Below are positions 1 through 5,462 of a DNA stretch of 7,353 nucleotides, piece after piece. The translations under genes and the position numbers were made by a program. The stretch is from Frondihabitans sp. (GTDB lineage: Bacteria > Actinomycetota > Actinomycetes > Actinomycetales > Microbacteriaceae): assembly GCA_025464735.1 (NCBI GenBank), contig JAODMX010000222.1, positions 1 through 7,353 of the forward strand. The letters run 5' to 3'. Below the pieces are notes generated by a model, which did not search any database, was not told the origin of the DNA, and worked only from the letters and a program-made list of their open reading frames with translations. Within the stretch, counting starts at the first letter, position 1. Every line of letters begins with the position of its first letter.

Positions 1-2
1 GA

Positions 3-17
3 GCCGCGCGCAGCGGC
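3..17 (-). terminator. Possible short hairpin just after the mutase stop
   Basis: GCCGC (3-7) and GCGGC (13-17) form a five-base-pair stem with a five-base loop, one base past the mutase stop codon (21-19). No T-run follows within the visible bases, and the window ends here, so a terminator role is a weak suggestion only. Confidence 0.2.
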
Positions 18-18
18 G

Positions 19-1722
19 TCAGCGCAGCAGCTCGCGCACCCCGGCGTCGAGCGCGGCCACGACTGCATCGGCAGCTGCCCGCCTGACGGTCGCGTCGCCG
101 ACGGAGCTCCAGGCGTCGATGTAGACCTTGAGCTTCGGTTCGGTTCCGCTCGGGCGCACAATGACCCTCGAGCCGCCGTGCGCGGCGTCGCCGCGGAGCC
201 AGATCCGGAGGATGTCGCCCGGGGGGAACTCTGCGAAACCCTGGGCGAAGTCGTCGATGCGCTCCACACCGTGCCCGCCGATACTCGTGGGCGGATCGGA
301 GCGGAGAGCTGACGTGATGCGAGGGATCTGCGCCAGGTCGGTGACGCGGACAGAGACCTGCGAGGACGCGAACGCCCCGAAGCGAGCATCGAAGGCGGTC
401 AGCTGGTCGACGAGTGTCGACCCCTGCGAGGCGAGTTCGGTGGCCAGGGCGAGGACGTCGATGGCCGCCGAGATGCCGTCTTTGTCGCGGACCTTGGCGG
501 GGTCGACGAGGTAGCCCAATGCCTCCTCGTAGCCGTAGGACAGACCCTCGACGCGCGAGACCCACTTGAATCCTGTCAGCGTGTCTCTGAACGGCAGGTC
601 GTACTGCGCCGCGACCTCGCGCAGAGCCGGAGACGAGACGATACTGGCCGCAAGGGTGCCGGTCGACCCGGATTGACGCAGGCGCTCCGCTGCACGCCAG
701 CCAAGGATCGCGCCGACCTCATTGCCCGAGAGCCGCCGCCAGGACGCAGGATCTGCAGGGTCGCCGAGAGGAACGGCGACCGCCAGACGATCGGCGTCGG
801 GGTCGTTCGCGATGACCAGATCGGCGCTCACCCGCGCCGCCGTGCCGAAGGCGAGGTCCATCGCCCCGGGTTCTTCCGGGTTAGGGAACGTAAGCGTGGG
901 GAACGTGGCGTCGGGCGCGCTCTGCTCAGCGACGGGGATCGGTTCGGGGAATCCCGCGGTGGCGAAAACCCGACGGGCGACCTCCCACCCGACGCCGTGC
1001 ATCGCCGTGTAGACGACGCGCGGGCGAATCGGTGACGTTGCGGCCGTGCCAGCGACCGCGGCGGTGAGTCGCACGTAGTCCATGACGAGATCGTCGCCGA
1101 TGGTCGTGTAGTCGTCCGAGCGAGGAAGGTCGAGCACCGAGCTCCGGGCAGCCTCCTCGATGAGGGCGGCGATCTCACCGTCGGTCGGGCTGACGATCTG
1201 GGAACCGTTGTCGTCGCCGCCCAGATAGACCTTGTAGCCGTTGTCGCGGGGCGGATTGTGGCTGGCGGTGACCATGACGCCGGCGTCCGCGTCGAGATGA
1301 CGCACTGCGAAGGCCAGAACGGGCGTCGGAAGCGCGCGGGAGAGCAGCATCGCCGTCACGCCGGAAGCCGCCATGATCTCGGCGGTGTCGCGGGCGAAAA
1401 CGTCGGAGTTCTTGCGGCCGTCGTAGCCGATCACGATGCTCGGCGCGTCGCTGCGCGCGAGGAGGAACGACGCGAACCCGGCCGCAGCCTGAGCGACGAG
1501 GACGCGGTTCATCCGCCGCGACCCCGCACCGATCTCACCCCGAAGCCCGGCCGTACCGAACTCGAGCCGCCCGTCGAAACGATCCGTCACGTCGTCGGCC
1601 GCAGCGGTGTCTCCGGCGGTGGCCCGCGACAGCAGGCGGGCCAGCTCGTCGCGAGTCTCGGGATCGGGGTCTTGGGCGAGCCAGGCTTCGGCGCGCTCGC
1701 GGACCTCGGCGCGAAGCGTCAC
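19..1722 (-). CDS. pmmB: Phospho-sugar mutase, PGM2-like (phosphomannomutase/phosphoglucomutase family; possible phosphopentomutase)
   Basis: This 567-residue cytosolic alpha-D-phosphohexomutase moves a phosphate between sugar carbons through a phosphoserine. All four family motifs are present: an N-terminal FGTAGLRG (55-62), the phosphoserine loop TASHNPPRDNGYK (152-164, Ser154), the Mg-binding DPDADR (307-312), the sugar-binding GYEEALGY (397-404), and the phosphate-binding RPSGTEPK (523-530). The SHNP..DNGYKVY form of the serine loop resembles the PGM2/PgcA branch, which in animals includes a phosphopentomutase. The start is GTG at 1722, which overlaps the upstream phosphorylase stop by four bases (GTGA), so translation is probably coupled; no strong Shine-Dalgarno site is visible. 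Mycobacterium tuberculosis also has a deoD-pmmB pair close to lpdA. The family call is firm. The preferred substrate (mannose, glucose or pentose phosphate) is not settled by sequence, but the neighbour favours ribose-1-phosphate or deoxyribose-1-phosphate. The symbol follows the mycobacterial name. Confidence 0.93.
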   Translation of the reverse strand: MTLRAEVRERAEAWLAQDPDPETRDELARLLSRATAGDTAAADDVTDRFDGRLEFGTAGLRGEIGAGSRRMNRVLVAQAAAGFASFLLARSDAPSIVIGYDGRKNSDVFARDTAEIMAASGVTAMLLSRALPTPVLAFAVRHLDADAGVMVTASHNPPRDNGYKVYLGGDDNGSQIVSPTDGEIAALIEEAARSSVLDLPRSDDYTTIGDDLVMDYVRLTAAVAGTAATSPIRPRVVYTAMHGVGWEVARRVFATAGFPEPIPVAEQSAPDATFPTLTFPNPEEPGAMDLAFGTAARVSADLVIANDPDADRLAVAVPLGDPADPASWRRLSGNEVGAILGWRAAERLRQSGSTGTLAASIVSSPALREVAAQYDLPFRDTLTGFKWVSRVEGLSYGYEEALGYLVDPAKVRDKDGISAAIDVLALATELASQGSTLVDQLTAFDARFGAFASSQVSVRVTDLAQIPRITSALRSDPPTSIGGHGVERIDDFAQGFAEFPPGDILRIWLRGDAAHGGSRVIVRPSGTEPKLKVYIDAWSSVGDATVRRAAADAVVAALDAGVRELLR

Positions 1723-2582
1723 AGCGCCGCCACGATGCGCGCGAGGAGGTCGCTGATGACCGGCTCGGCCTCGCGGCCGGCCTGGAGCACCTCCTGATGG
1801 CTCAGGGGCGTCTTCTGGATACCGGCCGCCAGATTGGTGATCAGTGAGAAGCCAAGAATCTCCATGCCGGCCTGGCGAGCGGCGATCGCCTCGAGCGCTG
1901 TCGACATCCCGACGATGTGGCCGCCGATGGCCTTGGCCATCTGGACTTCGGCCGGCGTCTCGTAGTGCGGCCCGCGAAACTGCGTGTACACACCCTCGTC
2001 GAGACTCGGGTCGACGGTGCGGGCGATGTCTCGAAGCCGACGCGAATAGAGATCGGTCAGATCGATGAACGTTGCTCCCTCGAGCGGGGAGTCGGCGGTC
2101 AGATTGATGTGGTCGCTGATGAGGACGGGGGAACCCGGTTTCCAGCTCTCTTTGATGCCGCCGGCACCGTTCGTGAGGATCATCGTCGCGGCTCCGGCCG
2201 CGGCGGCCGTGCGAACGCTGTGGACCACACGGCGCACCCCGTAGCCCTCGTAGTAGTGCGTGCGAGCGCCGATGACGAGCGCGTGACGGCCGTCATGAAG
2301 CCGGATGCTGCGCACCGACCCCGTGTGACCGGTGACGGCGGACGCGGTGAACCCCGTAATCTCGGCGGCGGGAATGTCGGCGACGGTTTCTCCGATGAGA
2401 TCGGCCGACTTCGCCCAGCCACTGCCGAGGGTCAGAGCGATGTCGTGCGTCTCGATGCCGGTCGCGGCACGAATTTCGTCGGCCGCGACGCGGGCGACCT
2501 CGAAGGGGTCGACGGCCGGGTCGTCGAGGGGATTATCGCTGCTGTGATTGTTGCTGCCGGGGGAGGTGAGCGTCGAGGGCAT
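1719..2582 (-). CDS. punA: Purine-nucleoside phosphorylase (trimeric PNP family)
   Basis: The enzyme splits purine (deoxy)nucleosides with phosphate to free base plus (deoxy)ribose-1-phosphate, a cytosolic salvage step. From the ATG at 2582 it has 287 residues, normal for the trimeric family. Visible motifs are the phosphate loop LGSGW (52-56), RTHYYEGY (107-114), TNGAGG (137-142), GPHYETPAE (204-212, with the base-contacting Glu208), VGMSTALEAIAARQAGM (224-240) and ITNLAAG (248-254). Asn250 sits where family members recognising 6-oxopurines (inosine, guanosine) carry Asn. The first ~25 residues are Ser/Asn/Asp-rich and probably disordered. A GTG at 2591 in frame would add three residues, but it lies inside the proposed -10 box, so ATG 2582 is preferred. 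The gene is first in an operon with the downstream mutase (four-base overlap) and divergent from lpdA. Confidence 0.94.
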   Translation of the reverse strand: MPSTLTSPGSNNHSSDNPLDDPAVDPFEVARVAADEIRAATGIETHDIALTLGSGWAKSADLIGETVADIPAAEITGFTASAVTGHTGSVRSIRLHDGRHALVIGARTHYYEGYGVRRVVHSVRTAAAAGAATMILTNGAGGIKESWKPGSPVLISDHINLTADSPLEGATFIDLTDLYSRRLRDIARTVDPSLDEGVYTQFRGPHYETPAEVQMAKAIGGHIVGMSTALEAIAARQAGMEILGFSLITNLAAGIQKTPLSHQEVLQAGREAEPVISDLLARIVAAL

Positions 2583-2595
2583 GCGAACCACTCTA
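2583..2595 (-). promoter_or_regulatory. Putative -10 box for a leaderless punA transcript
   Basis: On the minus strand TAGAGT (2595-2590) fits the actinobacterial TANNNT -10 pattern and is followed by seven bases (GGTTCGC) and then the ATG at 2582. Transcription would therefore begin at or next to the A of the start codon, giving a leaderless mRNA. No AGGAGG-like ribosome site precedes the ATG, which fits. I cannot see a convincing -35 hexamer. The box also overlaps the alternative GTG start at 2591, which argues against that start. Confidence 0.5.
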
Positions 2596-2597
2596 AG

Positions 2598-2614
2598 GGG
2601 GTCGGCGAGACCCC
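2598..2614. promoter_or_regulatory. Inverted repeat GGGGTC-N5-GACCCC, candidate operator between punA and lpdA
   Basis: GGGGTC (2598-2603) and GACCCC (2609-2614) form a perfect 6-5-6 inverted repeat. It lies two bases upstream of the proposed punA -10 box, within that promoter's spacer, and just upstream of the likely -35 area of lpdA. If both genes are leaderless, neither transcript contains it, so a DNA operator for a dimeric regulator is more likely than an RNA hairpin. The regulator is unknown. The role is inference from position and symmetry. Confidence 0.4.
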
Positions 2615-2644
2615 GCTGCGACTGTCCACAGGGCGTGCGCCTTG

Positions 2645-2656
2645 GATAATGGGTCC
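2645..2656 (+). promoter_or_regulatory. Putative -10 box for a leaderless lpdA transcript
   Basis: GATAAT (2645-2650) matches the TATAAT consensus at five of six bases and is followed by GGGTCC and then the ATG at 2657, so the transcript would start at or beside the start codon. A weak -35 (CTGTCC, 2622-2627, 3 of 6) sits 17 bases upstream. No Shine-Dalgarno sequence is present. An in-frame TTG at 2642 lies upstream of this box and would not be transcribed, so ATG 2657 is preferred. Confidence 0.55.
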
Positions 2657-4093
2657 ATGAGCTACGAGTTCGAGCGGAAGCAGCGCCTCGCGATCATCGG
2701 CGGCGGCCCGGGCGGGTACGAAGCGGCGCTCAGCGGTGCGCAGCTCGGCGCAGACGTCACCCTGATCGAGCGCGTGGCGGTCGGCGGCTCGGCCGTGATC
2801 ACCGATGTTGTTCCGTCGAAAACCCTGATCGCGACTGCCGAGGCCAGCAATGCCATCGGGGAGGCGGCGGGTCTCGGGGTCCAGTTCTTCGTCAAGGGAG
2901 AGAACGGCCGGCCCGTTCGGCCGCAGGTCGCGGTCGACCTCAAGGCGGTCAACGAACGGCTGCTCCGTCTCGCCCATCAGCAATCAGAAGATATGAAGGC
3001 GGGCCTCATCCGAGCCGGGGTTCGCATTATCGCCGGCCACGGTCGCCTCGACGGCCCGTCGAAGATCATCGTCTCGGCGGGAGACGGCGCGGCCCGCACC
3101 GACGTCGACGAGATTGACGCCGACACCATCGTCATCAGCACCGGGGCTCGTCCTCGCGAGCTTGACTCCGCGAAGCCCGACGGCGAGCGGATCCTGACCT
3201 GGACGCAGCTGTATTCGCTCCCCGCCGTTCCCGAGCATCTGATCGTTGTCGGATCCGGCGTGACCGGTGCTGAATTCGCCAGCGCCTATACCGCGCTCGG
3301 CTCGAGAGTCACGCTGATCTCGAGTCGCGACCAGGTTCTCCCCGGCGAAGACGCCGACGCAGCCGCAGTCATCGAAGACGTCTTCACACGAAACGGCATG
3401 CGAGTGTTGTCCAAGTCCAGGGCGGAGTCGGTCGAGCGCACGTCGGACGGAGTCACGGCTCACCTGACCGACGGGCGCACGATCGACGGCAGTCACTGTC
3501 TCATGGCCGTCGGGTCGCTCCCGAACACGGAGGGCGTCGGCCTCCAGGAGGCCGGCGTGCAGCTCGCCCCCTCTGGCCACATCCGAGTCAACCGCGTGGC
3601 CCGGACGTCGATCCCCTCTGTCTACGCGGCCGGTGACTGCAGCGACTTTCTGCCTCTCGCCTCCGTCGCTTCGATGCAGGGACGAACAGCTGTCTTCCAC
3701 GCCATGGGTGACGCGGTCACTCCGATCGAGATCCGCAACGTCACCTCGAACATCTTTACCCAGCCTGAGATAGCGACGGTCGGCTGGACTCAGAAACAGA
3801 TCGAAGACGGCATCGCCCAGGGCGAGATCTACAAACTGCCTCTCGCCTCCAACCCGCGGGCGAAGATGATCGGCATCCGCGACGGTTTCGTGAAAATCTT
3901 CGCGCGCACCGGATCCGGAACCGTCATCGGCGGAGTCATCGTCGCTCCGAAAGCCTCCGAGCTGATCTTCCCGCTTGCGCTCGCCGTCGAACACCGCCTC
4001 ACCGTCGACCAGGTTGCCCGTGCCTTCACGGTTTACCCGTCGCTCTCAGGCAGCATCGCGGACGCGGCGCGGGCCATGCACATTGTGAACTGA
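2657..4093 (+). CDS. lpdA: LpdA-type NAD(P)H-quinone dehydrogenase (flavoprotein disulfide reductase family, no redox cysteines)
   Basis: This 478-residue FAD protein has the fold of dihydrolipoamide dehydrogenase but not its chemistry. Seen in the sequence: FAD-binding GGGPGG (15-20), NAD(P)-binding GSGVTGAE (199-206), the second FAD motif YAAGDC (323-328), and a C-terminal dimerisation domain from about residue 355. The redox loop that normally reads GG.C....C.PSK is GGSAVITDVVPSK (43-55), with Ala46 and Val51 in place of the two cysteines. The catalytic His-Glu pair near the C-terminus is also absent (YPSLSGS, 460-466). Long stretches such as DGERILTW (175-182) and HLIVVGSGVTGAEF (194-207) match what I recall of M. 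tuberculosis LpdA, which reduces quinones with NAD(P)H and is linked to oxidative-stress resistance. The gene is divergent from punA. A true lipoamide dehydrogenase role is very unlikely. The symbol follows the mycobacterial gene. Confidence 0.9.
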   Translation: MSYEFERKQRLAIIGGGPGGYEAALSGAQLGADVTLIERVAVGGSAVITDVVPSKTLIATAEASNAIGEAAGLGVQFFVKGENGRPVRPQVAVDLKAVNERLLRLAHQQSEDMKAGLIRAGVRIIAGHGRLDGPSKIIVSAGDGAARTDVDEIDADTIVISTGARPRELDSAKPDGERILTWTQLYSLPAVPEHLIVVGSGVTGAEFASAYTALGSRVTLISSRDQVLPGEDADAAAVIEDVFTRNGMRVLSKSRAESVERTSDGVTAHLTDGRTIDGSHCLMAVGSLPNTEGVGLQEAGVQLAPSGHIRVNRVARTSIPSVYAAGDCSDFLPLASVASMQGRTAVFHAMGDAVTPIEIRNVTSNIFTQPEIATVGWTQKQIEDGIAQGEIYKLPLASNPRAKMIGIRDGFVKIFARTGSGTVIGGVIVAPKASELIFPLALAVEHRLTVDQVARAFTVYPSLSGSIADAARAMHIVN

Positions 4094-4102
4094 GGTTCGC
4101 GT

Positions 4103-4121
4103 CCTCTCGTCCCCACGAAGG
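4103..4121 (+). terminator. Possible terminator hairpin after lpdA
   Basis: Nine bases after the lpdA stop, CCT-C-TCGT pairs with ACGA-AGG around a CCCC loop, giving seven base pairs with one bulged C (4106). A competing stem, CCCCA (4111-4115) with TGGGG (4126-4130), overlaps it. No good T-run follows, only CTCATTCTCC at 4131-4140, so termination is plausible but unproven. The rest of 4094-4194 shows no gene and no clear promoter for the next gene. Confidence 0.3.
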
Positions 4122-4194
4122 ATCCTGGGGCTCATTCTCCACAGGCCGGTCGCATTGCCGCTCCCTGTTGGTTGGCTCTCGCCACTCTTGGCGT

Positions 4195-5070
4195 ATGGAC
4201 CAGTACGAACTCGTCGTTCGCCAAGCGGGCGGCCTTTGCACGACAAGAAGTCTCGCCGCAGCTGGAGTCGGCGCGCGGACACTTCGCGATGCTGTTCGTG
4301 CTGGCACGCTTCTGCGTCCGCGCCGCGGGTTCTACGCCTGCGTTGACGCTCAACCTGACGCGGTCTTGGCGGTACGTTCCGGCGGCAGACTGGCAGGTCT
4401 CAGCGCTGCAGGTACGTTCGGACTCTGGGGCGGCTGGGATCCCGAAATCCTGCATCTGAACGTTCTGGGCTCCGCGTCACATGTTCCGGGCGAGCCGACC
4501 GGTCACCGCCCGGGCCATCGAATGATCGAAGGCAGGAAATGCGTCGTGCATTGGAACGATGATCGACGAGATCTGTCGTGGTGCTGGCGAGTCTCACTCG
4601 ACCGTTGCCTGCGGCAGGTCGTGCGTTGGGAAGATCAGGAAACCTGGACCGCGACGATCGAGACTGCGCTCTCGAGAAAGTTGATCCGAGTGAGCGACCT
4701 TGCTCGGATCGGTGCAGGGTCGTCGCTTCGACTTGCGCGCGCCGTCGAGGCGTGCCGTGGTGGACCACAATCGGGCGTGGAGTCCATTGCCCGGCAGCGC
4801 CTCGAGCGGCTTGGGCTGGTTCTTGTACGGCAGCACGCGGTCCCCGGCGTCGGCAACGTCGACCTGCGGGTCGTCGGCTCGAACATCCTGATCGACACCG
4901 ACGGATTCGAGTTCCACTCGTCACCGGCACAGTTTGCCGAGGATCGTCGCCGGGACGCTGAAGCGACGGTTCGGGGATTCGTCGCGCTCCGGTTCACGGC
5001 CCTTCAGGTGCGCGACCGGTGGGCCTGGGTTGAGCGGATGGTTCTCGCTGCGCTTGCGGGTGTGGGGTGA
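4195..5070 (+). CDS. DUF559 domain protein with AbiEi-type winged-helix N-terminus (Vsr/PD-(D/E)XK-like nuclease fold)
   Basis: The 291-residue product has two parts. Residues ~5-48 (GGLCTTRSLAAAGV to RPRRGFYA) look like the AbiEi-antitoxin N-terminal winged helix often found on actinobacterial DUF559 proteins. The C-terminus (~195-285) is a DUF559 domain related to Vsr-type endonucleases: Glu196, VDL (222-224), ILIDTDG (231-237), FH (240-241), DRRRD (250-254) and LRFTALQV (265-272). The strand that usually reads IE(V/I)DG is IDTDG here, so Asp234 replaces the usual Glu. No signal peptide or membrane segment is visible. The start is ATG 4195; an in-frame TTG at 4168 would add nine atypical residues. 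There is no clear Shine-Dalgarno site or -10 box. No toxin, methylase or helicase lies next to it. Cellular role unknown: nucleic-acid binding or cleavage is a family-level guess. The real frame is supported by the domain match more than by codon bias, which is milder than in its neighbours. Confidence 0.82.
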   Translation: MDQYELVVRQAGGLCTTRSLAAAGVGARTLRDAVRAGTLLRPRRGFYACVDAQPDAVLAVRSGGRLAGLSAAGTFGLWGGWDPEILHLNVLGSASHVPGEPTGHRPGHRMIEGRKCVVHWNDDRRDLSWCWRVSLDRCLRQVVRWEDQETWTATIETALSRKLIRVSDLARIGAGSSLRLARAVEACRGGPQSGVESIARQRLERLGLVLVRQHAVPGVGNVDLRVVGSNILIDTDGFEFHSSPAQFAEDRRRDAEATVRGFVALRFTALQVRDRWAWVERMVLAALAGVG

Positions 5071-5236
5071 GTCGGGGTGTCGGCTGGGAGGAGCTCCCCG
5101 GACGGGTTCCGCCTTATGGCTCCCTCGGGGTGCGAAGCCCCTCCCGAAAGTGTCGGAAGTAGCCGAGCTTTCCTCCCGGGCGGATCAGCGTTCCTCTGGG
5201 TCGAGACTCGTCGTCGTGGCTACGATTCGTTGCGCT

Positions 5237-5265
5237 GGGAGGACCTCGGTGATGCGGATCCTCCC
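5237..5265. repeat. Seven-base-pair inverted repeat GGGAGGA / TCCTCCC
   Basis: GGGAGGA (5237-5243) and TCCTCCC (5259-5265) are perfectly complementary around a 15-base loop, and two further C-G pairs (5244-5245 with 5256-5257) can form after a bulged A. This is the best isolated hairpin inside the 5071-5462 spacer. Transcribed from either strand it would be stable. It is not followed by a T-run on either strand, so it is not an obvious intrinsic terminator. Confidence 0.5.
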
Positions 5266-5396
5266 CGGCGTGCTGATCAGCGGGAAAGTCCCTCCCGAAT
5301 GCGACAGCGACCCCGAGGCGTTCCTCGCGGGACGAAGGGGGCTCCTCCCGGACAGAACGGAGTCTCCCGACGGGGCTCGGAACCGCGCCGGATCGC

Positions 5397-5432
5397 GTGG
5401 GTGAGCCGCGGTGGGTGAGCCGCGGTGGGTGC
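5397..5432. repeat. Tandem 14-base repeat (GTGGGTGAGCCGCG, two full copies plus a partial third)
   Basis: GTGGGTGAGCCGCG occurs exactly at 5397-5410 and 5411-5424, and a third diverged copy begins at 5425 (GTGGGTGCACCG). The third copy supplies the left arm of the terminator-like hairpin at 5425-5452, and each earlier copy could pair with much of the same right arm through GTGGGTG. Replication slippage is the simplest origin. Confidence 0.8.
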
Positions 5433-5452
5433 ACCGACGCCGGCGCACCCAC
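5425..5452. terminator. Strong hairpin, likely bidirectional terminator between convergent genes
   Basis: GTGGGTGC (5425-5432) pairs perfectly with GCACCCAC (5445-5452). After an A-C mismatch, CCG (5434-5436) pairs with CGG (5441-5443) around a four-base loop. The hairpin begins 10 bases past the carboxylase stop at 5463, the expected place for a minus-strand terminator, and it also lies downstream of the convergent DUF559 gene. No T-run follows on either strand, which is common for terminators proposed in high-GC actinobacteria. Confidence 0.6.
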
Positions 5453-5462
5453 GGACGCGGCC

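Larger units (their letters stand above)
5071..5462. other. Hairpin-rich, probably non-coding spacer between convergent genes
   Basis: I find no convincing gene here; the open frames are Arg/Pro/Gly-rich with no family motifs. The stretch repeats CTCCCG-type motifs (5141, 5173, 5261 as CTCCCC, 5292, 5345, 5364) and holds several stems: GGGAG/CTCCC (5086-5098), GGGGT/GCCCC with loop GCGAA (5127-5141), GGGAGGA/TCCTCCC (5237-5265), GGGA/TCCC (5282-5292), and CGAGG/CCTCG (5314-5327). GCTGATCAGC (5272-5281) is a perfect palindrome. A 13-bp long-range pairing joins 5086-5098 to 5337-5349 (one G-T pair). The segment could be a structured RNA, a long 3' region, protein-binding sites, or decayed sequence; I cannot choose between them. 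Confidence 0.45.

Noticed and set aside
1917..2660. 247-residue plus-strand open frame across punA and the intergenic spacer
   Set aside because: It lies opposite the conserved punA coding sequence, has low-complexity Arg/Gly/Asp composition and would run through the proposed promoters; it has no recognisable domain.
2984..3994. 336-residue open frame on the minus strand within lpdA
   Set aside because: It is antisense to a well-supported flavoprotein, is rich in Asp/Gly/Arg/Val of the type produced by mirror frames of high-GC genes, and shows no family motif.
4934..5404. Plus-strand 156-residue open frame running from the DUF559 gene into the spacer
   Set aside because: The first part is a frame-shifted copy of DUF559 coding sequence. 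The remainder lacks motifs, a ribosome site or consistent G/C wobble bias, so I treat the spacer as non-coding.
5397..5424. Tandem repeats as a CRISPR array
   Set aside because: The units are 14 bases and directly adjacent, with no spacers and no cas genes nearby.
5114..5452. Minus-strand 112-residue open frame in the spacer as a small gene downstream of the carboxylase
   Set aside because: Its start lies within the terminator-like hairpin, its product is Arg/Pro/Gly-rich without a domain, and its sequence is explained by the repeats and hairpins.
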